NCBI RefSeq assembly: GCF_000336755.1
Contig: NZ_AOLK01000008.1
Span: 20,277 to 84,276, forward strand
Direction: 5' to 3'
DNA length: 64,000 nucleotides
Source of the DNA: Haloferax elongans ATCC BAA-1513
GTDB lineage: Archaea > Halobacteriota > Halobacteria > Halobacteriales > Haloferacaceae
The notes beneath the pieces were generated by a model. That model did not search any database. It saw only the letters and a list, made by a program, of their open reading frames with translations, and had not been told where the DNA came from. The position numbers and the translations under genes were made by a program. The first letter of the stretch is position 1. Each line of letters begins with the position of its first letter. Shown piece by piece: positions 51,719 through 63,727 of the stretch.

Positions 51719-52249
51719 TCAGACGGTGAACTCGAATAGCTTGTACGTGTCTTCCCCGTTGACTGAACCGGGGTTGACGCCCTCTATCGGCTGTGTGTTC
51801 CAGTAGATACCAATTGTCGTCCCACTCGGGTCGCTTCCGACCGGGTTGAGATACACCGTCTCTCCGGCTTCCCACGTGTCACCGATGTCGACCTGCGGCG
51901 GGTTCCCGCCGCTCGATTCAGTGAACTTCTCGCGCTTGCTTGCGTAGGCGTCTCTCGGCGGGGTGCTGCTCCCGGGAGCGCTCCCGATATCGAGCTTTTT
52001 CGAGCCGATGACGTAGAGGCGATTGGTCCGAACGGAGTCGCCCGCGTCGAGCGTGACTGCGACGACTTCACCACCGTCGACGAGTCTGTGCGAAACGTCG
52101 ATAGTCGGGGCTGGAGACGGCGCAGATGACGCCTCGCCGAGGAAAAACGTCGATGCCGTCGCGGCGAGGATGACGACGATCGCCACCAGGAGAATCGTCG
52201 CGATGACCTGCGAAACACCGCGGTCGTCGCGTCTCAGCGTTCCGAGCAT
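51719..52249 (-). CDS. Type IV pilin-like protein
   Basis: 176 aa. The class III signal MLGTLRRDDRG is followed by the hydrophobic pilin helix VSQVIATILLVAIVVILAAT; cleavage is expected after G11 by PibD (encoded at 38606-39613). The mature part is a beta-rich, Ser/Pro-rich extracellular domain (ASTFFLGEASSAPSPAPTID ...). ATG 52249 is the start; the longer frame upstream is not credible. A TATGAAT box about 25 bp upstream gives a leaderless transcript. It may form an adhesion pilus or be a pilin-fold surface protein. Confidence 0.85.
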   Translation of the reverse strand: MLGTLRRDDRGVSQVIATILLVAIVVILAATASTFFLGEASSAPSPAPTIDVSHRLVDGGEVVAVTLDAGDSVRTNRLYVIGSKKLDIGSAPGSSTPPRDAYASKREKFTESSGGNPPQVDIGDTWEAGETVYLNPVGSDPSGTTIGIYWNTQPIEGVNPGSVNGEDTYKLFEFTV

Positions 52250-52311
52250 TGTTGTCAGTGAAGATTCATACGACAAGTATCTACCGTCATTGGATACGTG
52301 AGAATCACTAG

Positions 52312-54345
<2,034 letters not shown>

Positions 54346-54351
54346 GGCTGT

Positions 54352-54356
54352 AAAAA
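54352..54356 (-). terminator. T-tract after the ABC operon
   Basis: Five T residues on the minus strand, about 17 bp past the ABC permease stop and within the convergent ligA 3' region. Confidence 0.35.
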
Positions 54357-54372
54357 CGGGGCGACTACGGAC

Positions 54373-55299
54373 TTAGAGGTCGGACTTCTGGAACGACCGG
54401 TACCCGAGAATCGGCGGAATCACAATCCACGCGAGGAGAACCACGAGGATGAACGGCCCCGAGAGGTACACCGGAATGGACTCCTGGAGGATGGGGTCGA
54501 GAACCAGTGACTCCTGCAGTCCGGCTTTGAACAGGCGGGCGGCCGCGGCCGACCCGTACAGTTGTGCGATGAGCGTCTCGTAGGCCCGAAGCGGGTTCAG
54601 GTACTTGATGAACAGTCGCGTGAGGACGATTTGCTCGGCCGCCATCGGGTCGATTCCAGGTACCTTCCCGGCTGCCCAGTTGAACAGCCGCGGAATACCC
54701 GTCGCCACCGTCGACCAGAGGACGGCGAAGATGAAGTACAGGCCGATAGTGCCGAACAGTGCCTGTCGCGGCGTGTTCGACGACGCCGAGAGCCAGATAC
54801 CGATGGAGACGAACGCCGTCGCCAGCAGACCCGAGAGGGCGACCTGTCCAGCGAAGGAGACGAACGCCACCTGCGCGCCGGTAAAGAGCATCGCAAAGAG
54901 GGCGATGACGAAGCCGACGAGCATCGAGGCGACGACGACGAGCGTCCGGCCGATGAGCTTCCCGAACACCACGTCGCGGCGGGAGTTCGGCAGCGAGAGC
55001 AGGAGCTTCAGCGACCCCGACTCGCGCTCGTCTATGAGGGAGCCATGCGCGGTCACGAGTGCGATGAGCGCCAAGACGAACCCGAGCATCCCCGCGTAGG
55101 AGAAGCTAAACAGGCCGCCGGGCGCGGTTGTGAGGCCGAACAGCGACTCGGAGTTCGCACCCGCCCCTTTCAGCAGGACGCCGTAGAACAACACGGTCGA
55201 ACCGCCGATGAGGAGCGCGAAGAACACTGTCAGCCCCATGAGCCACCGCGAGCGGATGGCGTCGCGGAAGTCCTTTCTGGCGACTGATTCGAGCGTCAT
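54373..55299 (-). CDS. ABC-2 family transporter permease
   Basis: 308 aa with six hydrophobic segments. MTLESVARKDFRDAIRSRWL is the classic cytoplasmic amphipathic start of ABC-2 permeases; GSLIDERESGSLKLLLSLPN is the family's conserved coupling region. Start ATG 55299 overlaps the ATPase stop by four bases (ATGA). Substrate unknown. Confidence 0.9.
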   Translation of the reverse strand: MTLESVARKDFRDAIRSRWLMGLTVFFALLIGGSTVLFYGVLLKGAGANSESLFGLTTAPGGLFSFSYAGMLGFVLALIALVTAHGSLIDERESGSLKLLLSLPNSRRDVVFGKLIGRTLVVVASMLVGFVIALFAMLFTGAQVAFVSFAGQVALSGLLATAFVSIGIWLSASSNTPRQALFGTIGLYFIFAVLWSTVATGIPRLFNWAAGKVPGIDPMAAEQIVLTRLFIKYLNPLRAYETLIAQLYGSAAAARLFKAGLQESLVLDPILQESIPVYLSGPFILVVLLAWIVIPPILGYRSFQKSDL

Positions 55300-56264
55300 G
55301 CCGGGACCTCCTCTCGGTCGTCTTCGGTGTACGCGAGGAAGATGTCCTCCAGCGACGCCGAGTCCGTCTCGAAGTCAGCGACGGTCGCACCGGACGATTC
55401 GACGGCTTCGATGACGCTCGTCTTGGCGTCGGACTCACAGGCAACGACGAGTTTGTCGCCGTCGTAGTCGACAGACGAGACGCCACTGACAGCGCGGACC
55501 GCATCGAGGTCCGCGTCGCCGTCGACCTCCAGTCTGAGGACGGACTCCGATTCGAGTTTGTCTCGGAGGCTGTCGAGGCTGTCTTCGGCGATGAGTTCAC
55601 CCTCGCGGAGGATGCCGACGCGGTCACACACTGCTTCGACCTGTCCGAGCACGTGCGACGAGAAGAACACGGTCGCACCGCGGTCGGCCTCGGCGCGGAC
55701 GATGTCGCGCATCTCGCGGGCACCCGCGGGGTCGAGACCCGAAGATGGCTCGTCGAGGATGAGCAGGTCGGGGCTGCCAGCGAGCGCCATCGCGAGTGCG
55801 AGGCGCTGCGACATCCCTTTCGAGTACCCGCCAGCGCGGCGGTCAGCGTCTTCTTGGCTGAGGCCGACTCTGGAGAGCAGTTCGTCGGGGTCGTCGTCGG
55901 ATTCTTTCGACTCGATAGCGAATTCGACGTGTTCGCGACCGGTGAGACGGTCGTACACGTCGTACCCTTCGGGGAGGACGCCGGTACGGCGACGAACGGC
56001 GACACTCTCTTTTTGGGCGTCGTGTCCGAGGACGCGGACTGTGCCACTCGTCGGGCGCACGAAGTCGAGGAGCATGTTTATCGTGGTGGATTTACCGGCC
56101 CCGTTGGGACCGAGGAATCCGAAGACCTCTCCCTCCTCGACGGTGAACGAGAGGTCTCTGACGGCAGTCACGACATCGGCTTCGGTGGAGGACCGAAGTG
56201 AATCGAGGACACCACTGTCGTCCCCGAACCGTTTCGTTACGCCGTCCAGTTCGATGGCGGCCAT
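55296..56264 (-). CDS. ABC transporter ATP-binding protein
   Basis: 322 aa. Walker A GPNGAGKSTTINML (about 49-62), signature YSKGMSQRLALAMALAGSPD, Walker B LLILDEPSSGLDP. A C-terminal regulatory domain (about 230-322) ends EDIFLAYTEDDREEVPA. It is in an operon with the permease; together they form an ABC exporter of drugs, lipids or peptides. No substrate clue nearby. Confidence 0.92.
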   Translation of the reverse strand: MAAIELDGVTKRFGDDSGVLDSLRSSTEADVVTAVRDLSFTVEEGEVFGFLGPNGAGKSTTINMLLDFVRPTSGTVRVLGHDAQKESVAVRRRTGVLPEGYDVYDRLTGREHVEFAIESKESDDDPDELLSRVGLSQEDADRRAGGYSKGMSQRLALAMALAGSPDLLILDEPSSGLDPAGAREMRDIVRAEADRGATVFFSSHVLGQVEAVCDRVGILREGELIAEDSLDSLRDKLESESVLRLEVDGDADLDAVRAVSGVSSVDYDGDKLVVACESDAKTSVIEAVESSGATVADFETDSASLEDIFLAYTEDDREEVPA

Positions 56265-56431
56265 GGGCGGGCTTGTGTGGTGCTGGGATATAGGGTTTTA
56301 GGTGCGATAATCAACTCGGATAACGGAATGACAGCCTGACTGAGAAGTTGTACGCCGCTGAGACCCGGTATCTCCGTTCAGACGGGCAAATTCGTTCAAA
56401 CCGGCGAATTCGTTCAAGTCGGCGTCTTCGC

Positions 56432-56710
56432 TCAGACCTCGTCGTCGGGAGCGTGCGACTCGGCCATCTTCGTCGCTTCGGCGGCGTATCGCTCCTGGAG
56501 CGTCTCGTCAGTGACAGGTTCGAGGTTCTTCTTCGGCGCTTCGATGGCGGCCGTCGTGACCATCCGCCGCTGGTGCATGACGGCAGCCGCGAGTTCCTTC
56601 CGAAGTTCGTACTCGCCGTCAGTCGTCGCGTAGATGAGAACGATGAGGTCCCGGTCGTCGTACGACCGTTCGACCAGCCACAACTGGACACTATCGTCGG
56701 TGTCGGCCAT
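56432..56710 (-). CDS. Small conserved haloarchaeal protein
   Basis: 92 aa. MADTDDSVQLWLVERSYDDR, then LIVLIYATTDGEYELRKELA and an acidic helical C-terminus (TDETLQERYAAEATKMAESH). One compact alpha/beta domain with a hydrophobic middle. No family recognised. Lies 79 bp from the chemotaxis transducer gene on the same strand, with its own promoter region. Confidence 0.6.
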   Translation of the reverse strand: MADTDDSVQLWLVERSYDDRDLIVLIYATTDGEYELRKELAAAVMHQRRMVTTAAIEAPKKNLEPVTDETLQERYAAEATKMAESHAPDDEV

Positions 56711-56789
56711 GTCCCGTATTTGGCGGGGGCACCCTTACGAGTGGCGCATCACGCGGCCACTCGGGATGGTTACTCTCTGTTGCTCCCGC

Positions 56790-58304
56790 TCAGGACTGCG
56801 CGCCAGTCAGCTCTTCGACTTCGACTGCGAGCGACGACAGCGCCTGCGTGCTCTCTTCTGTCGCCGTGACGATGCTCTCGACAGCCTCTTCGGTCTCGAC
56901 GGTTCGGTCGTGAACGTCTTCGATGGTCATCGTCAGGTCCTCGACCGACTCGGCCTGTTCGTCGGTCGCCCGCGACACCTCGGCGACGCCGTCAGCAGCG
57001 GTGTCGATAGCCTCGGCAATCTCTTCGAACGCTTCCAGCATCTCGGTGATACTCTCGTCTGCGTGTTCGATTCGGTCGTTGGACTCGGTCGCCGCGTGGA
57101 CTGCGTCGTCGGTTCGGTCCTGGATTCCCTCGATTTGCTCGGTGATGTCTTCGGTGTGCTGTCGAGTCTCGTCGGCCAGCGACTTGACCTCCTCGGCGAC
57201 GACGGCGAAGCCGTCACCATCCTCACCGGCGCGTGCCGCCTCGATGTTGGCGTTGAGCGCGAGGAGGTTCGTCTGCTCTGCGACTTCGGAGATGACCTCC
57301 ACGACGGCTTCGATGTCGTCCATCCGGTCGCCGAGTTCGGTCACGCGGTCGACGAGTTCGTCACCCATCGTGACGACGCTCTCGGTCGCCTCGCGCGCCT
57401 CGCTGTTGGCTTCGCGGCCGTCTGCAGTCGCCTGACGAGCCTCGGCGGCCGCGGTATCGACCTCGTCGGCCGTGGCAGCAACTTCCTCCATCGTCGCGCT
57501 GAACTGCTGCATCTGCGTCGACCCCTCGTCGAGGAGTTCCCGCTGGGCTTCGACGTTCTCGGCGATTGCGTCCGCCGCAGAAGCGGCGCGAGTGACCGCC
57601 GCGGTCGCCGTGTCCGTCTCTTCTTCGACGTTCGTCGCGAGCGTCGAGAGTTTGCGCGCCGTCTCGTTGACGGAATCGACGACGACGAGGAGTTGGTCGT
57701 CGATGACGTCTTCGCGCTCGATTGTCGCGCGAGCGTCGAGGTTCCCCGCAGTCAACTGGGTCAGTGTCGTCTCGACCTCCTCGACGAGCGCGGCGACCTC
57801 CTGGTGGCGCTCGACTTCGTCCGTCCGGTTCCGAACGGTCTGGAGGACACCGACGAGGTCGCCACCTTCGTAGAGTGGCATCGCGGTGTGGCGCGCGTGG
57901 CATGTTGCACCGCTCGCGTCGGTGAACGTCTCCTCTTCGGCGTAGAGCATCCGCGAGGAGTCGTCGAGTTCGACACCGTCTTTTTCGCTCGCTGTCTCGG
58001 GCTGTTGGAGCACTGTCCCGGCGAGAACCGAATGGGTGGGGTCGCCGTAGAACAGTTCGCCGAGGTCTGTCCGGCCGAGTGCCGCGTCGTCGGATGTTCC
58101 CGTTAACGACTCGACGCCGGAGTTCCACGCGGCGACTCGTCCCTGTTCGTCGAGAACGAACGCCGGGAGACCCACGCCGTCGAGAAGGACGTCGTCGTCG
58201 ACGTTCAAATCCGGTGCAGCAGTCGCAGCCGCAGTGCCACCGTCAGTGAGTGGCGTCTGTCGGCCAAACCAAGAGCGGAGACGTTCGAAGATTCCCACTG
58301 GCAT
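56790..58304 (-). CDS. Soluble chemotaxis transducer (PAS-MCP)
   Basis: 504 aa. There is no transmembrane segment. A PAS-like sensor (about 43-160) precedes a coiled-coil linker, and the MCP signalling domain has the hairpin tip [20 protein letters not shown] with [20 protein letters not shown]. It would report a cytoplasmic signal to CheA. ATG 58304 ([14 protein letters not shown]) is preferred over the longer frame. An AT-rich promoter with a palindrome near 58344-58353 lies upstream. Ligand unknown. Confidence 0.88.
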   Translation of the reverse strand: MPVGIFERLRSWFGRQTPLTDGGTAAATAAPDLNVDDDVLLDGVGLPAFVLDEQGRVAAWNSGVESLTGTSDDAALGRTDLGELFYGDPTHSVLAGTVLQQPETASEKDGVELDDSSRMLYAEEETFTDASGATCHARHTAMPLYEGGDLVGVLQTVRNRTDEVERHQEVAALVEEVETTLTQLTAGNLDARATIEREDVIDDQLLVVVDSVNETARKLSTLATNVEEETDTATAAVTRAASAADAIAENVEAQRELLDEGSTQMQQFSATMEEVAATADEVDTAAAEARQATADGREANSEAREATESVVTMGDELVDRVTELGDRMDDIEAVVEVISEVAEQTNLLALNANIEAARAGEDGDGFAVVAEEVKSLADETRQHTEDITEQIEGIQDRTDDAVHAATESNDRIEHADESITEMLEAFEEIAEAIDTAADGVAEVSRATDEQAESVEDLTMTIEDVHDRTVETEEAVESIVTATEESTQALSSLAVEVEELTGAQS

Positions 58305-58531
58305 ATCACCGTTGTTGCCGACCCTCACACGAGTAACTTTCGTGATAATTATCAATATCGATAATAAATCAACAACACTGTGTCTGTTGAATGCTGTTGA
58401 ACAATATCATTTACGGTGCTGAGCTGAGGGACAGATACGAGCCATCGCTGTCAGATAGCCTCTGGCAGCGCAGACACCGAGTGACGGCCCGACGCGTCAG
58501 CCTCAAGCCGTTCGCGGAGTAAGCCCCGACG

Positions 58532-60271
58532 ATGGACGCAGGCGCGGTCACAGAGCGGGCAAACGCGTTACCGGCTGACCCCGGCGTCTACCAGTTCGTC
58601 GCCGGAGAGACGGTCCTGTACGTCGGCAAAGCGGTCGATATTCGCGCCCGTGTCAGGTCGTACGCGGACCCTCGATCGGAGCGTATCGCCCGGATGGTCG
58701 ACCGGGCGGAGACCATCGACTTCGCCGTGACCGACACGGAAACACAGGCGCTCCTTCTCGAAGCGAACCTCATCAAGCGCCACCATCCTCGATACAACGT
58801 TCGCCTGAAGGACGACAAATCGTATCCACTCGTCCAGTTGACCGACCATCCCGTGCCTCGAATCGAGGTGACGCGCGACCCGGAGGATTCGGCGACGGTG
58901 TTCGGCCCCTTCACCGACAAAGGACGCGTCGAGACGGTCGTGAAGGCACTCCGAGAGACCTACGGCCTTCGCGGGTGTTCGGACCACAAGTACGCCAATC
59001 GAGAGCGACCGTGTCTCGACTACGAGATGGGCCTCTGTACGGCACCGTGTACGGGCGAGATAGCCCACGACTCCTACCGAGAAGACGTGGAGTCGGCCAT
59101 CCGGTTCTTTCAGGGAGAGACGGGCGTCCTCTCTGACCCCTTGCGACGCGAGATGGAAGCCGCCGCACAGGATGAGGCGTTCGAGCGCGCCGCAAACCTT
59201 CGGGACCGCCTCGACGTGGTCGAATCGTTCCACGGCGGCGGCGAGGAAGCCGTCGCTTCCCAGTCCGACGAACGGGCAGTAGACATCCTCGGCGTCGCCT
59301 TGCGCGGTGACAACGCGACTGTCGCCCGTCTCCACTCCGAACGCGGCCAGTTGGTCGACCGGACGCGACACCACCTCGACGCACCCGAAGGAGAGGACCG
59401 AACCGCAGCGGTCCTCTCGGCGTTCCTCGCGCAGTTCTACGCCGAGCGCGACCTCCCAGACGCGGTCGTCCTCTCGGAACATCCCGACGACCGAGACGTG
59501 GTGAACTGGCTCGAATCCGAAGGCGTCAGCGTCCGCGTTCCCGGTGCAGGCCGCGAGGCGAAACTGGTCGAACTCGCGCTGAAGAACGCCCGCAGACGTG
59601 CTGGCCGCGACGACGGACTCGCGACGCTCGCCCGCGAGTTGAATCTCGACGTGCGCCGCGTCTCCCGTATCGAAGGCTTCGACGTGAGCCACGCACAGGG
59701 AAAATCTGTCGTCGGCAGCGACGTGTGTTTCGTGGACGGCGCAGCCGAGACCGGTGATTACCGGAGACGGCGACTTCCCGAGCGCAACGACGACTTCGCC
59801 AACATGCACGAGTTGATTCGCTGGCGGGCGGCCCGCGCATTAGAGGGGCGCGACGACAGACCGGACCCCGACTTACTCCTCATCGACGGCGGCAAGGGCC
59901 AGTTGAACGCGGCACTCGACGCACTGGAAACGACGGGGTGGGACGTCCCTGCGGTCGGCATCGCCAAGGACCGCGAGTTGGTCATCACACCCGAACGAAC
60001 CTTCGACTGGCCGGACGACGCGCCACATCTCCACGTCCTCCAGCGCGTCCGCGACGAAGCACACCGCTTTGCAGTCCAGTATCACCAGACCCTCCGCGAC
60101 GAGGTGAAGACCGTCCTCGACGACGTGTCCGGTATCGGGCCGAAGACCCGGCGAGCGCTCCTCACGCGCTTCGGGAGCGTCGAGGGCATCCGCGAGGCGT
60201 CGGTCGACGACCTGCTGGACGTTCCGGGCGTCGGTGAAAAGACCGCCGACGAGCTTCGACGGCGGCTCTGA
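58532..60271 (+). CDS. uvrC: UvrABC excision nuclease subunit C
   Basis: 579 aa. N-terminal GIY-YIG nuclease (about 8-95, [20 protein letters not shown]), a central Cys cluster ([20 protein letters not shown]), the UVR helical hairpin, the RNase H-like C-terminal nuclease ([36 protein letters not shown]) and a tandem helix-hairpin-helix end. It makes both incisions in nucleotide excision repair. No uvrA or uvrB in this window. ATG 58532 is used. Confidence 0.95.
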   Translation: MDAGAVTERANALPADPGVYQFVAGETVLYVGKAVDIRARVRSYADPRSERIARMVDRAETIDFAVTDTETQALLLEANLIKRHHPRYNVRLKDDKSYPLVQLTDHPVPRIEVTRDPEDSATVFGPFTDKGRVETVVKALRETYGLRGCSDHKYANRERPCLDYEMGLCTAPCTGEIAHDSYREDVESAIRFFQGETGVLSDPLRREMEAAAQDEAFERAANLRDRLDVVESFHGGGEEAVASQSDERAVDILGVALRGDNATVARLHSERGQLVDRTRHHLDAPEGEDRTAAVLSAFLAQFYAERDLPDAVVLSEHPDDRDVVNWLESEGVSVRVPGAGREAKLVELALKNARRRAGRDDGLATLARELNLDVRRVSRIEGFDVSHAQGKSVVGSDVCFVDGAAETGDYRRRRLPERNDDFANMHELIRWRAARALEGRDDRPDPDLLLIDGGKGQLNAALDALETTGWDVPAVGIAKDRELVITPERTFDWPDDAPHLHVLQRVRDEAHRFAVQYHQTLRDEVKTVLDDVSGIGPKTRRALLTRFGSVEGIREASVDDLLDVPGVGEKTADELRRRL

Positions 60272-60298
60272 CGCGTCGCCTCAGTGTGTGTCGTCGTC

Positions 60299-61219
60299 TC
60301 AGCCGCTCCACTCGGCATCGAACACCGGCGACCGAAGTAGAAGTACCACGGCGACGACGGTCCACGGAATGACGACGACTGCCCCGACGACAGTCGGTCC
60401 GAGAAGTGCGGGCGTCTCCGGGGTTGAAAACAGCACGCCAAGAGAGCCGACCGCGTTGATAACGCCGTGAGCGACGGCCGCAGGCCACACTGACTCCGCG
60501 CAGAGCGCGACCCACGCGAGAAACGTCCCGGTCGCGGTCGTCATCCAGACCATCGCCAGAAAGCCAGTCCACGGCGCGCCGACGTAGCTGAACCCGTAGT
60601 TGTAGCCGAGCGAGATGAGCGGCCAGTGCCACGCGCCCCAAATCACGCCGAGGCCGACGATTGCGCGCCAGCGACCGAGTGGGAGGAGTTTCTGGAGAAG
60701 ATACCCCCGCCAGCCGAACTCCTCACCGAAGGCGAAGACGGCGTTGACCGTCGCCCCGAGGACGAGCGCCTGTACGAGCTGTGCGGCCAACACGGCCTCG
60801 ATGGGCGCTCCCGACGGGAGGAATCGGCGAAGGACGGTCATGTCCGCATCGAAGTACGCCGGAAAGAACGCGAAAAACAGCGCCACACCGGCAACCGAGA
60901 GGCCGAGCGGCGCGAGCCACGCGAGGAGGTACGTCCGGCCGTTCGACCGAATCGCAGGACGGAGTCGCAGGTCGCTCCACCCCTCGTCAGTCACAGCGCG
61001 CGTGACCACGTTCGCGACCGACGGTGAGAACATGTAGAACGTGCTGACGAGAACGAGCCAGAGTGGAACGCCCGGAAGCACCGCCGGAGAATCGGTCAAC
61101 CCACCGAGGGAAAAGACGACGAGTGCTGTGAGACCAGCGAACCCGAACGCGACGAAGAGAAAAACCGTGATTCGTCGCGTTTCCAGTGACTCGGAAGGCG
61201 AGTCGGTGACGGTCGACAT
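60299..61219 (-). CDS. CPBP-family intramembrane metalloprotease
   Basis: 306 aa with about eight hydrophobic segments. The CPBP/Rce1 signature is FGEEFGWRGYLLQKLLPLGR (the EExxxR motif), followed by the second motif (LGVIWGAWHWPLISLGYNYG) with the metal-binding histidines, and the last helix. Start ATG 61219 (MSTVTDSPSESLETR) is set by the promoter-like stretch; the longer frame includes non-coding sequence. Substrate unknown. Confidence 0.88.
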   Translation of the reverse strand: MSTVTDSPSESLETRRITVFLFVAFGFAGLTALVVFSLGGLTDSPAVLPGVPLWLVLVSTFYMFSPSVANVVTRAVTDEGWSDLRLRPAIRSNGRTYLLAWLAPLGLSVAGVALFFAFFPAYFDADMTVLRRFLPSGAPIEAVLAAQLVQALVLGATVNAVFAFGEEFGWRGYLLQKLLPLGRWRAIVGLGVIWGAWHWPLISLGYNYGFSYVGAPWTGFLAMVWMTTATGTFLAWVALCAESVWPAAVAHGVINAVGSLGVLFSTPETPALLGPTVVGAVVVIPWTVVAVVLLLRSPVFDAEWSG

Positions 61220-61340
61220 ACGATGACTGTCGGGTGAACGTGAGAAAACCTTTGTCGCGTTGGGGTGCCGCGAGAGAGCCTCGTTCGCGACGGGAGAGAC
61301 AGGTGTGTCAGCGTGACGCGGCGGGTCGGCCGGTGCGGCC

Positions 61341-61345
61341 AAAAA
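61341..61345 (-). terminator. T-tract after mdh
   Basis: Five T residues on the minus strand, about 50 bp past the mdh stop, before the CPBP gene. Confidence 0.35.
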
Positions 61346-61394
61346 GTCAGTGTTAGACCGGAGTTTGGTGCGGAGTCGCTCCGAAGCGTCCAGT

Positions 61395-62309
61395 TTACGC
61401 GATTTTGTTGTACTGGTCGCGGAGCTTCTCGGCGGCGTCGTCCATGAGGTCGGCCTCGTAGTCGTCGAGGTCCCATTCGACGACCTCTTCGATGCCGTTC
61501 GAGCCGAGTTTGACGGGGACGCCGAAGGCGGTGTCCTCGTAGCCGTACTCGCCGTCGAGGACGAGCGAACCGGGGAGCACTTCGCCGGTGTCGTGCAGGA
61601 CGGCCTCGACCATGTGTGCGACGCCGGTCGCCGGACCCCACTGGGTCGCGCCCTTGCGCTCGATGACGTCCATTGCGGACTCCTTGAGGTCGCCGAGAAT
61701 CTCGTCTTTCTCGTCGGCGGAGAACTCGGGGTCGTTGCCGTTGACGCGAACCTTCGAGAAGACGGGGACCTGCGCGTCACCGTGCTCGCCGAGGATGGTC
61801 GCGTCGACGTTCTTGACCGGCGCGTCGAAGCGCTGGCTCAGCACGTAGCGGAAGCGTGCGGAGTCGAGGCGGCCACCGAAGCCGATGACCTTGTGGCGGT
61901 CGCGGTCGCCCGTCTCGTACAGGTGTCGGTTGAGCAGGTCGACAGGGTTCGACGTCGTGATAGAGACGAAGTCGTCGTTGTACTCCGCGAGGGAAGAGCC
62001 GATGTCGTCCATGATGGGGGCGTTGTCGCCCGCGAGGTCGATACGGGTCTGGCCCGGTTGTCGCGGAATCCCCGCCGTGATGACGACCACGTCGGAACCA
62101 GCAGTGTCCTCGTAGCCACCCTGCTTCACGACTGTGTTCGAGTCGTACGCGATGCCGTGGTTGGTGTCTGCCGCCTGTCCAACCGTCTTGTCCTCCATCT
62201 TCGGGATGTCCACGAACACCAGTTCGTCGCAGACGTCACGAAGCGCGAGGTTGTATCCAGCCGCAGCGCCGACCGTACCGGCCGCGCCAATCACGCTAAC
62301 TTTCGTCAT
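61395..62309 (-). CDS. mdh: Malate dehydrogenase (LDH-like tetrameric type)
   Basis: 304 aa. N-terminal NAD-binding [18 protein letters not shown] (about 9-26), then DIPKMED. The catalytic His is in [15 protein letters not shown]. Conserved [15 protein letters not shown] and TSNPVDLLN are family elements. This halophilic tetrameric MDH belongs to the lactate-dehydrogenase-like branch. TCA-cycle enzyme. ATG 62309; single gene. Confidence 0.95.
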   Translation of the reverse strand: MTKVSVIGAAGTVGAAAGYNLALRDVCDELVFVDIPKMEDKTVGQAADTNHGIAYDSNTVVKQGGYEDTAGSDVVVITAGIPRQPGQTRIDLAGDNAPIMDDIGSSLAEYNDDFVSITTSNPVDLLNRHLYETGDRDRHKVIGFGGRLDSARFRYVLSQRFDAPVKNVDATILGEHGDAQVPVFSKVRVNGNDPEFSADEKDEILGDLKESAMDVIERKGATQWGPATGVAHMVEAVLHDTGEVLPGSLVLDGEYGYEDTAFGVPVKLGSNGIEEVVEWDLDDYEADLMDDAAEKLRDQYNKIA

Positions 62310-62500
62310 ACCACATTAACGAGGCCGTGGATTCCGAGTAAACGTTTCGGAACGAACACCATCGCGCCGTCTGTCGATTTTGTGTTCGACAATCGTCGAA
62401 TTGTGTCGAGAAAGGGAGGCTGGCAATCACTGCCCGCGCGGCGGCCATCGAACTCTCCGACGCCGTGGGGTTTTTCGACGTACACGGCGTCCGATTGGAC

Positions 62501-63175
62501 ATGAGCGACTTCGACAAAGAGGCAGAGCGCCAGCGGCTTCGAGAGAAGTACGAGCAAGACGAGGCGAAGCGTCGCTCGACACAGCGGATGAGCGAACTGC
62601 TCCTCAAGGGTGCGACGATGACCAACAAGCACTGCGACCAGTGTGGAGACCCAATATTCCGGTACGACGGTGAGGAGTTCTGTCCCACGTGTCAGACCGG
62701 AGGGCAGTCTGCTGCGGCGGACGAGGGTGCTGCGGACGCCGCGGGCGAGGCGAGTTCGGAACCAGACGCCCGGAACGTCGCCCAGGCTGATGCCGAGACG
62801 GTCGCCGAAGCTGACGCCGGAAGCGTTGCTGAGGCTAACGCTGGGAGAGTCGCCGGAAGCGACACCGTGGACAGAGAACCGACAGCCACGACCGAACGCG
62901 TCGGGCAGTCGACGTCCGCGTCCGAACAGGCCGACGAACAGCTATCGGAACGTACGGCCGAGTCCAAGAACGAGGCGCGTCAGGCGCGACAGCGCGCATC
63001 CACGACGAAATCACGGAACGTGGCTGGGGACATTGCGAGTGCGCGCGAATCACTCGTTCGGACGCTGACTTGGGCGGCGACCGAGGCAGAAGCCACCGAC
63101 GACCCGCGCCACGCGGCTGAATATCTCTCTGCCGCGCGGGAGGCCGCGGAGGCCATCGACGCGCTCGACCGCTGA
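62501..63175 (+). CDS. Zinc-ribbon protein, autoantigen p27-like
   Basis: 224 aa. MSDFDKEAERQRLREKYEQD is a charged helix, the ribbon CDQCGDPIFRYDGEEFCPTC (about 45-64) follows, then a long Ala/Asp/Glu/Thr-rich linker with imperfect repeats (AEADAGSVAEANAGRVA), and a C-terminal helical domain (SARESLVRTLTWAATEAEAT ...). It matches the archaeal Sjogren's/scleroderma autoantigen 1 (p27) family. ATG 62501 is preferred over the longer frame. Function is not established. Confidence 0.7.
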   Translation: MSDFDKEAERQRLREKYEQDEAKRRSTQRMSELLLKGATMTNKHCDQCGDPIFRYDGEEFCPTCQTGGQSAAADEGAADAAGEASSEPDARNVAQADAETVAEADAGSVAEANAGRVAGSDTVDREPTATTERVGQSTSASEQADEQLSERTAESKNEARQARQRASTTKSRNVAGDIASARESLVRTLTWAATEAEATDDPRHAAEYLSAAREAAEAIDALDR

Positions 63176-63259
63176 TACCTGTCTCCGCGACGTGACGACC
63201 GACGCGACGCTGAGTCAAACGTCGCGGGAGAGACCGACGCTGTGTGTTCTTAGTTTAAA

Positions 63260-63481
63260 TCAGGCAACGCGCACGGTCCGCCCGTCGGACGGCGAGTACA
63301 CGAAGTCAGGACCTTCCGGGCGGTAGTGTTCTGACCCGGCGTACAGACTCCGCTCTTCTTCCCGTGGCTCGTCGGTACAGAAGATGTCTCGGTCGTCAAC
63401 CTGCACAGTCTCGTGCTGTGGCGTGCCGTAAAAGGCACGCTGTCCGGTCGGCGTCTCAGTGTGCAGGGAAGAGTAACTCAT
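63260..63481 (-). CDS. 73-aa hypothetical protein
   Basis: MSYSSLHTETPTGQRAFYGT then PQHETVQVDDRDIFCTDEPR and a Tyr/Arg/Pro-rich C-terminus (YAGSEHYRPEGPDFVYSPSD). No helix or known motif. A TATATGA element about 27 bp before ATG 63481 fits a leaderless start. Small haloarchaeal family without known function. Confidence 0.5.
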   Translation of the reverse strand: MSYSSLHTETPTGQRAFYGTPQHETVQVDDRDIFCTDEPREEERSLYAGSEHYRPEGPDFVYSPSDGRTVRVA

Positions 63482-63677
63482 GTTCGAGTAGTGATTTCGA
63501 CCCTAATCATATAATGTTTTCCTAGAAACAACAATCGTGAATGTTCGGGTCTGAAGACTGACCGCGGCTGTTTTCGGCGTCGAGTGTGATGGCGGTAAGT
63601 CGGGGTTAATCGACTGACGTGGCCGTGGCTGGTTCGAAACGAGCACATAGAAAGCTGCGAACAGCACGTCGTAGACC
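63482..63677. other. Intergenic stretch, no gene seen
   Basis: About 200 bp upstream of the 73-aa gene and downstream of hef. It contains the AT-rich promoter of the 73-aa gene and no convincing open frame, RNA gene or repeat. Confidence 0.4.
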
Positions 63678-63727
63678 CGTCAGCGGTACTCGGACCTGAC
63701 CACGTCAGCGGTACTCGGACCCAACCA
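63678..63727. repeat. 25-bp tandem duplication across the hef stop codon
   Basis: Two abutting 25-bp copies beginning CGTCAGCGGTACTCGGACCY, differing at two bases (63678-63702 and 63703-63727). The second copy includes the stop and last codons of hef. The first copy lies beyond the stop. The 25-bp period breaks the frame, so it does not extend the protein. Confidence 0.6.

Noticed and set aside
58344..58365. GATAATTATC palindrome and ATTATC/GATAAT inverted repeat upstream of the chemotaxis gene
   Set aside because: Very AT-rich short palindromes are common in archaeal promoters; not distinguishable from a TATA region without conservation, so not listed as an operator.
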